This document shows positions 1 to 7,077 of a stretch of 37,303 nucleotides of DNA, in pieces. The DNA is taken from NCBI GenBank assembly GCA_031292735.1, contig JARLGP010000015.1, positions 1 through 37,303 of the forward strand. The letters are read 5' to 3'. Origin of the DNA: Holophaga sp. (GTDB lineage Bacteria > Acidobacteriota > Holophagae > Holophagales > Holophagaceae). Below the pieces are notes generated by a model. That model ran no database searches. It was given only the letters and a program-made list of their open reading frames with translations, and was not told the DNA's origin. How positions within the stretch are numbered: the first letter of the stretch is position 1; each line of letters opens with the position of its first letter. Position numbers and translations under genes: made by a program.

Positions 1-1
1 C

Positions 2-937
2 ACCGCCGACATCATGGGCAAGACCGCGGGCGGCTTGGCCGACGACCTGCTGTCCACCCTGCTGCTGGCCACCACGGCCAAGGTGCTTTGGGCTCCGGCC
101 ATGAACCGGGCCATGTGGGCCCACCCGGCGGTGCAGGCCAACGTGGCCCGGCTGAAGGGCTTCGGCCACACGGTGGTGGAGCCGGCGGAGGGCATGCTGG
201 CCTGCGGCGAGGAGGGGGCCGGCCGGCTGGCGGAAGTGGCGGATATCGCCGACGCAGTGGACACCCTGGCCGGCCCGGCCCACCCGGCCCTGGAAGGCCG
301 GGCCATCCTGATCACCGCCGGGCCCACCCGGGAGGACCTGGATCCGGTGCGGACCCTCACCAACCGCTCCTCCGGGGCCATGGGCATCGAACTGGCCCGG
401 GCCTTCCGCAACGCCGGGGCCAGGGTCAGTCTGGTGCTGGGCGGCGATCAGCCGGCGCCCTGGGGCGTGCCCACGGTGCGGGTGCGCAGCGCCCAGCAGA
501 TGCTGGAGGCCAGCCTGGCCCTGTGGCCGGCCCAGGACGGGCTGGTGGCGGCGGCGGCGGTGGCCGACCAGCGGCCGCAGACCTGCTCCCCGGAAAAGGT
601 GAAGAAGGGCGAGGGCCCCGAGACCCTGGTGCTGGTGCGCACGCCTGACGTGCTGGCCACCCTTTCCGCCAAACGCAGCCCCGGCCAGTGGCTGCTTGGC
701 TTCGCAGCGGAAAGCGAGGCCCACGTGCCCAACGCCACCGCCAAGCTGCACATGAAGCACCTGGACGGGATCCTGGTGAACGACATCGGCGGCGGCAAGG
801 CGTTCGGCTTCCAGGCCAACGTGCTCATCCCGGTCACCGCCTCGGGCCAGGCGGAACCCCTGGGGCCCCTGCCCAAGGACCAGCTGGCCCAGGCGGTGGC
901 GCGCTGGTGGGGCGACTGGCTGGGGGCCAAGGGCTGA
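2..937 (+). CDS. coaBC: CoaBC (Dfp), phosphopantothenoylcysteine decarboxylase/phosphopantothenate-cysteine ligase, 5' partial
   Basis: Bifunctional coenzyme A biosynthesis enzyme: the N-terminal flavodoxin-like CoaC half decarboxylates phosphopantothenoylcysteine, and the C-terminal CoaB half joins cysteine to phosphopantothenate. The frame is already open at the window edge (TADIMGKTAGGLADDLL), so the real start lies upstream and the ATG at 14 is internal. The substrate-clamp segment APAMNRAMW and the decarboxylase Cys in ACGEEGAGRLAE are visible. The CoaB domain begins near GRAILITAGPTRE and has SSGAMG, AAAVAD and KVKKGEG. The C-terminus is complete. The last 40 bases are duplicated in a scar at 1610-1651. 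The convergent toxin gene ends 4 bases after this stop. Confidence 0.95.
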   Translation, partial: TADIMGKTAGGLADDLLSTLLLATTAKVLWAPAMNRAMWAHPAVQANVARLKGFGHTVVEPAEGMLACGEEGAGRLAEVADIADAVDTLAGPAHPALEGRAILITAGPTREDLDPVRTLTNRSSGAMGIELARAFRNAGARVSLVLGGDQPAPWGVPTVRVRSAQQMLEASLALWPAQDGLVAAAAVADQRPQTCSPEKVKKGEGPETLVLVRTPDVLATLSAKRSPGQWLLGFAAESEAHVPNATAKLHMKHLDGILVNDIGGGKAFGFQANVLIPVTASGQAEPLGPLPKDQLAQAVARWWGDWLGAKG

Positions 938-941
938 GGTT

Positions 942-1217
942 TCAGCGGAGGTCCGCTTCCTCCCGGAATACCGCCACGACGGTGAGGCTGTCCTCCTCGC
1001 GCAGGTAGAGAATGCGCAGGGGCTTCACCAGCACCTCCCGGAACGGCTCGCCCACTTCCCGTGACACGGCGCCAAGGTCGGGGAACCGGACCAGCGAGCT
1101 GGTCTTCCGGAACGCCTTGGCATAGAGGCGCCGGGCGGCGTCCGGGCTGTCCTGGGCGATATAGCCCAGCAGGTCTTCCAGATCAAGGAGGGCCCGGTCG
1201 GCCCACTGGAGTTTCAC
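942..1217 (-). CDS. RelE/ParE-superfamily toxin
   Basis: About 91 aa. The sequence VKLQWADRALLDLEDLLGYI with later VREVLVKPLRILYL-like and DSLTVVAVFR segments is typical of ParE/RelE small toxins (KLxWxxxAlxDLexixxYI, then YRVxYxxxxxxixixxvxH). I chose the GTG at 1217 because it overlaps the antitoxin stop by 4 bases (GTGA), the usual sign of translational coupling. The longer frame up to 1340 only adds residues antisense to the antitoxin. The family either cuts ribosome-bound mRNA (RelE) or poisons gyrase (ParE); which applies here cannot be told from sequence. It lies tail to tail with coaBC. Confidence 0.82.
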   Translation of the reverse strand: MKLQWADRALLDLEDLLGYIAQDSPDAARRLYAKAFRKTSSLVRFPDLGAVSREVGEPFREVLVKPLRILYLREEDSLTVVAVFREEADLR

Positions 1218-1474
1218 CGGGCGAACCTGACCAGACGGGCCTTGGCATCCTCCTGGGAGGTTACCCGGCCAGCCCTGAGATCGGCGACGCCCTTGGCCGC
1301 CAAATCCAGGATCTGAAGCCTGCGTTGGAGGCTGTTCCATGTGTCCACATCGACCATGACCGCGGCTTCACGCCCGCGGTCCGTCACCATGACGGCGGTA
1401 TGGGATTTCTTGAGGCTCGCGATGACTTCGGTGGCGCAACGCTTGACTTCCGTGACCGGCACCAGCTTGAGCAT
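1214..1474 (-). CDS. Phd/YefM-type antitoxin
   Basis: About 86 aa beginning MLKLVPVTEVKRCATEVI, followed by KSHTAVMVTDRGREAAVMVDVDTW. This is the Phd/YefM pattern: an N-terminal dimer and DNA-binding fold with a 'T.rG.p.avlv....y..l' segment. The ATG at 1474 is preceded by GGAGG with a 5-base spacer; the upstream in-frame start at 1501 has no such site. It is first in a two-gene operon with the toxin (4-base overlap) and would normally neutralise the toxin through its C-terminus and repress the operon. The promoter is not clear; a GCTATAGC palindrome sits about 80 bases upstream near 1552-1559. Confidence 0.82.
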   Translation of the reverse strand: MLKLVPVTEVKRCATEVIASLKKSHTAVMVTDRGREAAVMVDVDTWNSLQRRLQILDLAAKGVADLRAGRVTSQEDAKARLVRFAR

Positions 1475-1558
1475 GGGATCCTCCGTTCGGCACAGAATCA
1501 TCCTTTTGTGTCATTTCAGCAAGAAAATTCTTTTACTGTAAGGCCTTTTTGGCTATAG

Positions 1559-1664
1559 CTGGACAAACCTTTCGGCCGCACCCTGCCCGACGGCTCCGAT
1601 ACGGTGGGCGGCGCGCTGGTGGGGCGACTGGCTGGGGGCCAAGGGCTGAGGCACCGGCGGAGGT
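1559..1664. pseudogene. Mosaic scar: dinB fragment joined to the coaBC 3' end
   Basis: Positions 1559-1619 match 3342-3402 inside the DinB-family gene at 59 of 61 bases (differences at 1563 and 1600). Positions 1610-1651 match 898-939 at the end of coaBC, and the match may run weakly on to 1664/952. The two matches overlap in the 10-base word GGCGCGCTGG, which occurs in both parents, so the junction looks like recombination at a microhomology. Neither piece encodes a usable protein. The scar separates the Phd/ParE pair from the AbiEii-like pair. Confidence 0.9.
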
Positions 1665-1711
1665 GGCCGTGTCGAGGATGATGGACGTCCCGGTCGTTCG
1701 AGCCCAGCAAA

Positions 1712-2011
1712 TCAGTTGAATCGCCGTGCGGGCAGTGGTGGAACCGTTTCATTCGGCCGACATACCCCTAGTGCATAGTGCCAGTAGTGCCATGACCTCT
1801 CGTTGAACCATCCCGGTTCAGCGTTTCTGAGAACTTCCCGAAAGGACCCGGCACCCATCGAACTGAGAAGTTTCTGGACGTCGTCCAGGTCCCCGATGTT
1901 CATGACCTGGGCGATCACTCTTGCAGGGCGGAGCATTGCCTCATCGGGGGTCTCCCACCAGATGTATCGAGCAGCCTCCTGCCGGAGCATTTCGCTTGCA
2001 CACAGGTCCAT
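1712..2011 (-). CDS. Small AbiEii-associated protein of unknown function (DUF6922-like)
   Basis: About 99 aa: MDLCASEMLRQEAARYIWW, with RVIAQVMNIGDLDDVQKLL, FREVLRNAEPGWFNERSWHYW and PPLPARRF. I recognise this as the short conserved protein often encoded next to AbiEii-type nucleotidyltransferases; the family assignment is from memory. The ATG at 2011 shares one base with the stop of the upstream gene (TGATG), so the two are translationally coupled. A TTG one codon earlier is possible. It is either an antitoxin-like partner or an accessory factor; nothing in it looks catalytic. Its base composition is more AT-rich than the housekeeping genes around it. Confidence 0.7.
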   Translation of the reverse strand: MDLCASEMLRQEAARYIWWETPDEAMLRPARVIAQVMNIGDLDDVQKLLSSMGAGSFREVLRNAEPGWFNERSWHYWHYALGVCRPNETVPPLPARRFN

Positions 2012-2850
2012 CAAACGTCTCCAAGTCCAAGACTTAACGAAATGGAAGCGACCATGGGGATGCTCTTTATTGAAGACGATTCATTTATAAGTGATTCGCG
2101 GACCGTTGCAGGAAGTTCACGCAAATCTCCATCGCCAAAGAAGGTCATTGCCTTCAGTGCCTCGCTGGGCTGGAAGGCTTTACCATAAAGCGCCCTCCCT
2201 GCCGCGAGCCCTTCATCGAGACGAACTCCTCTCTCAATCATCGTGTGGATATCCAGGTAGTCCTTCTTTTCCGCCCGCTGCTGGATGACCTTGAGCTTCG
2301 ATCCCATCAGATCGAGGAGCGATGCCACAACAATGACCCCGTCATTGGTCACTTCCGGGTTTCCCACCCTCCCGGTCGTCAGTCCTCCGAAGAGAGAAAC
2401 CTTTACCTCTTCTCCGACCCCATTCTCTGGGGCCACCAACAAAGTGAGCGTATTGGGTGCCTCTTGAATAACCTGCGACCTTTCGTTGAAAGGAAGAGCC
2501 GCGATGAGGGCAGAGTGATCGAACGCGCGTTCCGTAAAGAAATCGAAATCTATGGAAATCCGATGCCCAAGACGAAGAGATATGGCCGTCCCGCCATACA
2601 GGACAAATCCCTGATGCCGCAAACAGCCAAGAGATTGCCAAAGAGCACGTTGGTTAGGCGGGAGCATGTGAAGCTCCGGGACAAAAGACTGTTCCAGGTC
2701 GTAATGTTTCAGAGTGGTGGCCGCGGATGCTTCCGACGCTGCTTGGGTTTTAATGGCCTGCTGGGCGACCTGTCCATGGACAGAGGGCACTGGCTTGGGG
2801 CCTGCCTCCTTTACGGATTCCACGTTGCGTTTTGGGCCTGTGGACTTCAT
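2011..2850 (-). CDS. AbiEii/AbiGii-family nucleotidyltransferase (toxin-like)
   Basis: About 279 aa. Residues 86-105 carry the polymerase-beta-like nucleotidyltransferase signature GGTAISLRLGHRISIDFDFF (GG, then D101 and D103 as likely metal ligands). It also has LPPNQRALW and a later AEKKDYLDIHTMIERG segment typical of the AbiEii/COG2253 group. AbiEii proteins act as NTP-dependent toxins in type IV systems and phage-abortive infection. The usual AbiEi antitoxin is absent; instead a 99-aa protein is coupled downstream. The first 55 residues are Ala/Lys-rich and may not all be translated; M62 (MLPPNQ) is an alternative start. Lower GC than the neighbours suggests transfer. Confidence 0.8.
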   Translation of the reverse strand: MKSTGPKRNVESVKEAGPKPVPSVHGQVAQQAIKTQAASEASAATTLKHYDLEQSFVPELHMLPPNQRALWQSLGCLRHQGFVLYGGTAISLRLGHRISIDFDFFTERAFDHSALIAALPFNERSQVIQEAPNTLTLLVAPENGVGEEVKVSLFGGLTTGRVGNPEVTNDGVIVVASLLDLMGSKLKVIQQRAEKKDYLDIHTMIERGVRLDEGLAAGRALYGKAFQPSEALKAMTFFGDGDLRELPATVRESLINESSSIKSIPMVASISLSLGLGDV

Positions 2851-3005
2851 GGCTTTCCCCCATCTCGCCTGGTTGATTTTGCGCCTTCAGGATTGTGGCT
2901 GCTGACGTATTGTAAGAACTTTTCGGAGAGGCCAGGTCGTGGCATGCCGAGTCGGGCCGCGAACGAGTATGGTTGGGGGTGGATTCATTTCGTGTGGAGG
3001 TAATT

Positions 3006-3485
3006 TTGATTTCACAGCTGGATAGCATCGCGAAGGTTTACGCGGTGGGTGATTCCACCCTGGACGGGTTGGTGGGGGATTTCAAGGCGGCGGATTGGCG
3101 AGCGGCCGACCCGGTTGGGCACAATGCCGTCTGGATCGTGGGGCACCTGGCCCTGCTGCGCAACCGGGTGGCGGCCCTGGTGGGCCCGGCGCCGGCGGCG
3201 CAGCCCTGGGAGGCCGCGTTCGGCCGGGGCACGTCTCCCGCCCAGGTGCCGGCAGACCTGGATCCCCTGGCGCTGGTGCGCACCTTCCATGCGGCCCAGA
3301 AGGCCATGGCCGGCCGCTGGGAAGCCCTCACCGCGGAGGACCTGGCCAAACCTTTCGGCCGCACCCTGCCCGACGGCTCCGACACGGTGGGCGGCGCGCT
3401 GGGCTACCTGGCTTGGCATGAGGCCTACCATCTGGGGCAACTGGGTTTCCTGCGCCGGCTGGCGGGCAAGTCGGGTCGAGCCTAG
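3006..3485 (+). CDS. DinB-family putative metal-dependent protein
   Basis: About 159 aa four-helix DinB/YfiT-type protein. The metal triad typical of the fold is visible as the His of WIVGHLALL and the two His of HEAYHLGQLG near the C-terminus. I chose the TTG at 3006 because GGAGG lies 5 bases upstream (2996-3000); a start further upstream in the same frame has no ribosome site. Many members are thiol-S-transferases using bacillithiol or mycothiol, or damage-inducible proteins of unknown function. The substrate is unknown here. A 61-base copy of its 3' third occurs in the scar at 1559. Confidence 0.82.
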   Translation: MISQLDSIAKVYAVGDSTLDGLVGDFKAADWRAADPVGHNAVWIVGHLALLRNRVAALVGPAPAAQPWEAAFGRGTSPAQVPADLDPLALVRTFHAAQKAMAGRWEALTAEDLAKPFGRTLPDGSDTVGGALGYLAWHEAYHLGQLGFLRRLAGKSGRA

Positions 3486-3581
3486 GCCGTTCTCCCGTGG
3501 CGGCATTCGCCGTTCCGCCAAGGCTCGGCAGAAGTGGCGGTAACCCAACAGGCTGGACCGATGGTGGTCCGGCAAGGGTCG

Positions 3582-4040
3582 CTAGAAGTTTGGATCCAGC
3601 CAGGGCACCGGTTCGCTGGGCGCGCCCACCACGTCCCCGATCCGCAGGGCGACGGCCACCAGCCATCCGGCTGGCCGGCCGATCTGCTTCAGGTCCAACT
3701 GCACCGGCCGGCCCGGGTTCGGGAGGTTCGGCCGGCTGCGCTCCAGCACCACCTGGCCCTTGGCCAGCACCAGATCCGCGGTCGGCTTGGCATTCCCCAC
3801 CGGGACATAGTAGACGCGGACTTTCTCCAGGCCCACCAGCCTGCCCCCAAGGGCATCCCGGCCGGGCAGCTGCACTTCCAGGATCCGCGGGGAAACCCAG
3901 TGGATGACGCAGGCGGCCGGGGCGGTCCGCGGCCGCGGGATGGGGTCTCCCTTGCGGCCGCAGCCGAGGGCCACCAGGCAGAAGACCACCGAGATTGTAG
4001 ACGTTTGTATCAGGTTTGGTAGGCTGTAAGGTCGCACCAC
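3582..4040 (-). CDS. Small predicted lipoprotein
   Basis: About 152 aa from the GTG at 4040 (a second GTG lies at 4037). A signal peptide with hydrophobic core ISVVFCLVALG ends in a lipobox-like ALGC, followed by GRKGDPIPRPRTAP. This 'CGxKGdp.pP' opening is common in small Gram-negative lipoproteins of unknown role. The mature part (ILEVQLPGRD, KVRVYYVPVGNAKP, LERSRPNLPNPG) reads as a beta-rich, FnIII-like domain. The frame stays open further upstream but adds a non-secretory, low-quality N-terminus. It is divergent from the biotin-carboxylase-like gene. Function unknown. Confidence 0.68.
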   Translation of the reverse strand: MVRPYSLPNLIQTSTISVVFCLVALGCGRKGDPIPRPRTAPAACVIHWVSPRILEVQLPGRDALGGRLVGLEKVRVYYVPVGNAKPTADLVLAKGQVVLERSRPNLPNPGRPVQLDLKQIGRPAGWLVAVALRIGDVVGAPSEPVPWLDPNF

Positions 4041-4101
4041 TCCATGATGCCCGAATTTCCCCCCGCGGGATGGGCACCTGGCAACTCTGAGGACGAATGC
4101 C

Positions 4102-5601
4102 ATGCCAGTCACCAAATTGCTCATCGCCAACCGGGGCGATATCGCTTGCCGGATCCTGCGCACCTGCCGGGAGATGGAGATCCCCACCGTGGCGGTCTAC
4201 TCGGATTCCGACCGCACCGCCATGCACGTGCGGCTGGCGGTGGGCTCCTACCCGATCGGGCCGACGCCTTCCCGGGAAAGCTACCTGAGGGTGGACAAGC
4301 TGATCGAGGTCTGCCGGAAGACCGGCGCCGACGCGGTGCACCCGGGCTACGGTTTCCTGAGCGAGGATCCCGAGGCGGTGCGCAAGTTCCAGGAGGCCGG
4401 GCTCACCTGGATCGGCCCTTCGGCGGAGGTGCTGGAGCAGATGAACGCCAAGATCGTGGCACGGGAGATTGCCGTAGCCGTGGGCTGCCCGGTGCTGCCG
4501 GGGATCCACGAGACCCTGGGCGACGAGGACCTCATGGCCGAGGCGAAGAAGCTGGGCTTCCCGCTGATGCTCAAGCCGGTGGCGGGCCGGGACGGCAAGG
4601 GCATGCGCCTGGTGAAGTCGCCCGGAGAGCTGCGCCGGGCCCTGCCCAGGGTGAAGGGCGACGCGCTGTTCTCCTTCTGGGACGAGCGGGTCTACCTGGA
4701 GAAGGCCCTGGTGCACCCGCGCCACATCGATCTGCAGATCGCCGGCGACCGGCACGGCAACTACGTCTACCTGTGGGAGCGGGAGGGCTCGGTGCAGCGC
4801 CGGTTCCAGCAGGTGGCCGACGAGGCGCCTTCCGCCTCGGTGACCCCCGAGCAGCGCCGGGCCATGGGCGAGGCCGCGGTGGCCATCGCCCGCAAGGTGG
4901 GCTACGTGGGGCTGGGCACGGTGGAGTTCCTCATGGATGCCGACGGCTCGTTCTACTTCCTGGAAATGACCTGCCGGATCCAGGGCGGCCATGCGGTCAC
5001 CGAATGGATCACCGGCCAGGACCTGGTCAAGTGGCAGATCCGCATCGCCCGGGGCGAGAAGCTGCCCATGACCCAGGAGCAGATCCCCCTGTGGGGCCAC
5101 GCCATCCAGTGCCGGATCAACGCCGAGGACCCGGACCGGGACTTCGCCCCCAGCTCCGGCAAGATCATCTACCTGCGCACCCCCGCCGGGCACCGGCTGC
5201 GGGACGACAACGGGGTGTATCCCGGATGGGAGCTCTCGCCGTTCTACGCGCCGCTGCTGTCCAAGCTCTCCACCTGGGGCCCCACCCGCGCCGAGGCGCT
5301 GGAGCGCATGCATGCCGCCCTGAGCGAGTACCGGGTGGGCGGGGTGCGCAGCAACGTGGCTTTCCACAAGGCCCTGCTGGAGCACAAGCCGTTCCTGAAG
5401 GGCGACCTGCACACCGGCATGCTGGACCACCCCTGGTGGAAGCAGAAGAAGCTCGGCGCCAACGTGAAGTTCGCCGTGGCCGCCGCCCTGTTCGACGAAC
5501 TGGAGCTGGAGGAGCGCCGGGCCCAGCAGCCCGCCCGGCCCGAGGAATGCGACTGCGGCAGCGACAGCTGGCGCACCTACGGAAAGTTCAGCCGGTTGTA
5601 G
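4102..5601 (+). CDS. Biotin-carboxylase-like ATP-grasp protein with altered active site
   Basis: 499 aa with all three biotin carboxylase domains: IANRGDIACRILR at the N-terminus, HPGYGFLSE, ATP-grasp K158, HIDLQ, E275, LEM/R292/Q294, QCRINAEDP with R338, and the C-terminal domain. Numbering happens to match E. coli AccC. Several catalytic positions have changed: the EMNTRIQVEHPVTE core reads EMTCRIQGGHAVTE, so N290 is Thr and the catalytic base E296 is Gly. K238 of RRHQK is Gln (RRFQQ), the Gly-rich ATP loop is AGRDGKGMR, and the PPYYD Asp is Ala. It may bind ATP and biotin but is unlikely to carry out normal bicarbonate-dependent carboxylation. The ATG at 4102 follows GAGGA. It forms a pair with the biotin carrier gene 35 bases downstream; no carboxyltransferase is nearby. 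Confidence 0.88.
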   Translation: MPVTKLLIANRGDIACRILRTCREMEIPTVAVYSDSDRTAMHVRLAVGSYPIGPTPSRESYLRVDKLIEVCRKTGADAVHPGYGFLSEDPEAVRKFQEAGLTWIGPSAEVLEQMNAKIVAREIAVAVGCPVLPGIHETLGDEDLMAEAKKLGFPLMLKPVAGRDGKGMRLVKSPGELRRALPRVKGDALFSFWDERVYLEKALVHPRHIDLQIAGDRHGNYVYLWEREGSVQRRFQQVADEAPSASVTPEQRRAMGEAAVAIARKVGYVGLGTVEFLMDADGSFYFLEMTCRIQGGHAVTEWITGQDLVKWQIRIARGEKLPMTQEQIPLWGHAIQCRINAEDPDRDFAPSSGKIIYLRTPAGHRLRDDNGVYPGWELSPFYAPLLSKLSTWGPTRAEALERMHAALSEYRVGGVRSNVAFHKALLEHKPFLKGDLHTGMLDHPWWKQKKLGANVKFAVAAALFDELELEERRAQQPARPEECDCGSDSWRTYGKFSRL

Positions 5602-5636
5602 CAACGAACAGCAAGCCCTGTTTTTCGGATGGAATC

Positions 5637-6203
5637 ATGAAACGCACGCTCGTCATTGCCGACGAAACCCACGAACTCGAAATCCGCCGCAGCGGCGGCA
5701 AGACCGTCATGATCTGGGACGGCGAAGAAACCCTCATCGACATCGTCCGGGTGGAGCCCACCAGCTACTCGGTGATCATGGACAACCACTCGGTGGGTGT
5801 GAACATCGACCGCATGCGCAGCATCGACCCCGATCTGCACGGGTTCCGCGCCAGCCTGCTGGACGGCGCCTACGACTTCACCCTCCAGGACCCGCACAAG
5901 ATCCTGCTGGCCGCGGCCATGGCCCGGGGCAAGAAGGGGGCCTGCGGCCTGGTGTCCGCGCTCATGCCCGGGCGGGTGCTGAAGCTGCTGGTGCAGCCGG
6001 GCGAAGTGGTGGAGGAGGGGCAGCCCATCCTCATCCTGGAGGCCATGAAGATGCAGAACGAATACACTGCCCCCATGGCCGGCACGGTCAGCCAGATCCA
6101 TGCGGACGAGGGGGTCAACGTCGAGATCAATTCGCCCATGATCACCCTGGTGCCGCTGGAGCACAAGGCGGCGGACGGCGACAAGGGCGCGGCCAAGGCC
6201 TGA
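5637..6203 (+). CDS. Biotin carboxyl carrier-like protein
   Basis: 188 aa. The C-terminal 80 residues are a biotinyl/lipoyl domain with the canonical biotinylation motif EAMKM (135-139, acceptor K138) preceded by a hammerhead Ala/Val-Met-Pro-Gly segment (SALMPGRVLKL). The N-terminal 100 residues (TLVIADETHELEIRRSGGK..., ITDIVRVEP-like) resemble the BT/linker domain of the acyl-CoA carboxylase alpha chain. The start ATG at 5637 follows GGATGGAATC. It is co-transcribed with the divergent biotin carboxylase upstream, so the pair looks like an alpha chain split into two genes. The intact acceptor lysine beside a degenerate carboxylase is notable. Confidence 0.9.
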   Translation: MKRTLVIADETHELEIRRSGGKTVMIWDGEETLIDIVRVEPTSYSVIMDNHSVGVNIDRMRSIDPDLHGFRASLLDGAYDFTLQDPHKILLAAAMARGKKGACGLVSALMPGRVLKLLVQPGEVVEEGQPILILEAMKMQNEYTAPMAGTVSQIHADEGVNVEINSPMITLVPLEHKAADGDKGAAKA

Positions 6204-6310
6204 CAGGAAGAGCGGCCACCCGCTGTGGCCCAACTACGGCGACGGGCACCGGGACTGGGTGGGCGGCCGGCCCGGGCCGGCGCGGCACACCCTCACCCTG
6301 GTGCCGTGAA

Positions 6311-7012
6311 CTACCAGGGCAGTTCCAGGGCCTTGCTGAGGAACCCCATGAGTGGCGCGGTGCGCCGGCACTCCTCGGTGAACCGCTCCAGGAAATCCGG
6401 GGCGCACACCTCGCGCTCGGTGAACGGATGGTAGGTGTAGAAATCCTTCAGCTTGAGATCCTCGGCGGCGGGATGGGCGGGGTCGAACCCCGCGGGCACC
6501 CGCTTGAGCGCGTCGCCGCTCACCTCGATGCCGGCCCTGCCCAGGGCGTTCCAGGCCCGGGTGTGGGCGACGATCCGTTCCCGCACCTTGTGCAGGGATT
6601 CCGGGTCGGGCCGCCACAGCCCGGCGGTGGCGAAGCAGCCGCCGGGTTCCAGGTGCAGGTAGAAGCCTGGAGAGTGCACGTCCTTGCTGCAGTCCCGGTG
6701 CCGGAACTGGGCGCCCACGTTGGTCTTGTACGGGTCCTTGTTGCCGGCGAAACGGGTGTCCCGGTAGATCCGGAACATGGAGCCGCCCATGGGCCGGGGA
6801 TCGGCGTGGAAGTGCTTGTTGATGCGCCCCAGGGGCTCGGCGAAGGCCATGATGAAGCCCAGAAGGGGCATCTTCACCTCGGCCTCGAACCGGTCCTTGT
6901 TGGCCTGGAACCACTCCCGCTCGTTGTTGTCCCTGAGCTCGCGCAGGAACTTGAACAGGGCCGGGCTGAAGCGCGCGGGCTGCTGGTTTCCGGGTGATTT
7001 TGACTGGGCCAT
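6311..7012 (-). CDS. DUF2461 (TIGR02453) family protein
   Basis: 233 aa matching the DUF2461 family throughout: LFKFLRELRDNNEREWFQANKDRFE at the N-terminus, FRIYRDTRFAGNKDPYKTNVGAQFRH, GFYLHLEPGGCFATAGLW, and a C-terminal FLERFTEECRRTAPLMGFL. Length is normal for the family (about 220 aa). The function is unknown and the protein is probably cytoplasmic. It is transcribed divergently from alr; 65 bases separate the two starts. A 16-base perfect palindrome (GCCGGCCCGGGCCGGC, 6266-6281) lies just past its stop but has no T-run. Confidence 0.88.
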   Translation of the reverse strand: MAQSKSPGNQQPARFSPALFKFLRELRDNNEREWFQANKDRFEAEVKMPLLGFIMAFAEPLGRINKHFHADPRPMGGSMFRIYRDTRFAGNKDPYKTNVGAQFRHRDCSKDVHSPGFYLHLEPGGCFATAGLWRPDPESLHKVRERIVAHTRAWNALGRAGIEVSGDALKRVPAGFDPAHPAAEDLKLKDFYTYHPFTEREVCAPDFLERFTEECRRTAPLMGFLSKALELPW

Positions 7013-7049
7013 GCAGGCGCCTCCGGGTTCAGGTGATTACTGAATTGTA

Positions 7050-7077
7050 GACCACCGACTAGGTTACGCTGGTGGTC
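7050..7077. promoter_or_regulatory. Inverted repeat in front of alr (possible operator)
   Basis: GACCACC (7050-7056) and GGTGGTC (7071-7077) are a perfect 7-base inverted repeat with a 14-base spacer. The right arm ends directly before the alr ATG at 7078. This could be an operator for the divergent alr/DUF2461 pair or a hairpin hiding the alr start; there is no good ribosome site apart from the GGTGG inside it. Confidence 0.35.

Noticed and set aside
1516..1752. Minus-strand open frame across the scar
   Set aside because: It reads through the mosaic and overlaps the end of the AbiEii partner gene; no ribosome site or domain.
3328..5604. Long minus-strand open frame antisense to the lipoprotein and biotin carboxylase genes
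   Set aside because: It is a GC-rich shadow with no domain, rich in Gly, Arg, Pro and His as expected for antisense frames.
6266..6281. GCCGGCCCGGGCCGGC as a terminator
   Set aside because: A perfect 16-base palindrome but without loop or T-run on either side; such words arise easily in GC-rich DNA.
6205..6310. Short protein-like stretch (LWPNYGDGHRDWVGG) between the biotin carrier and DUF2461 genes
   Set aside because: It has no start codon of its own and joins an unrelated frame of the carrier gene. It could be the tail of a lost gene, but there is too little to support one.
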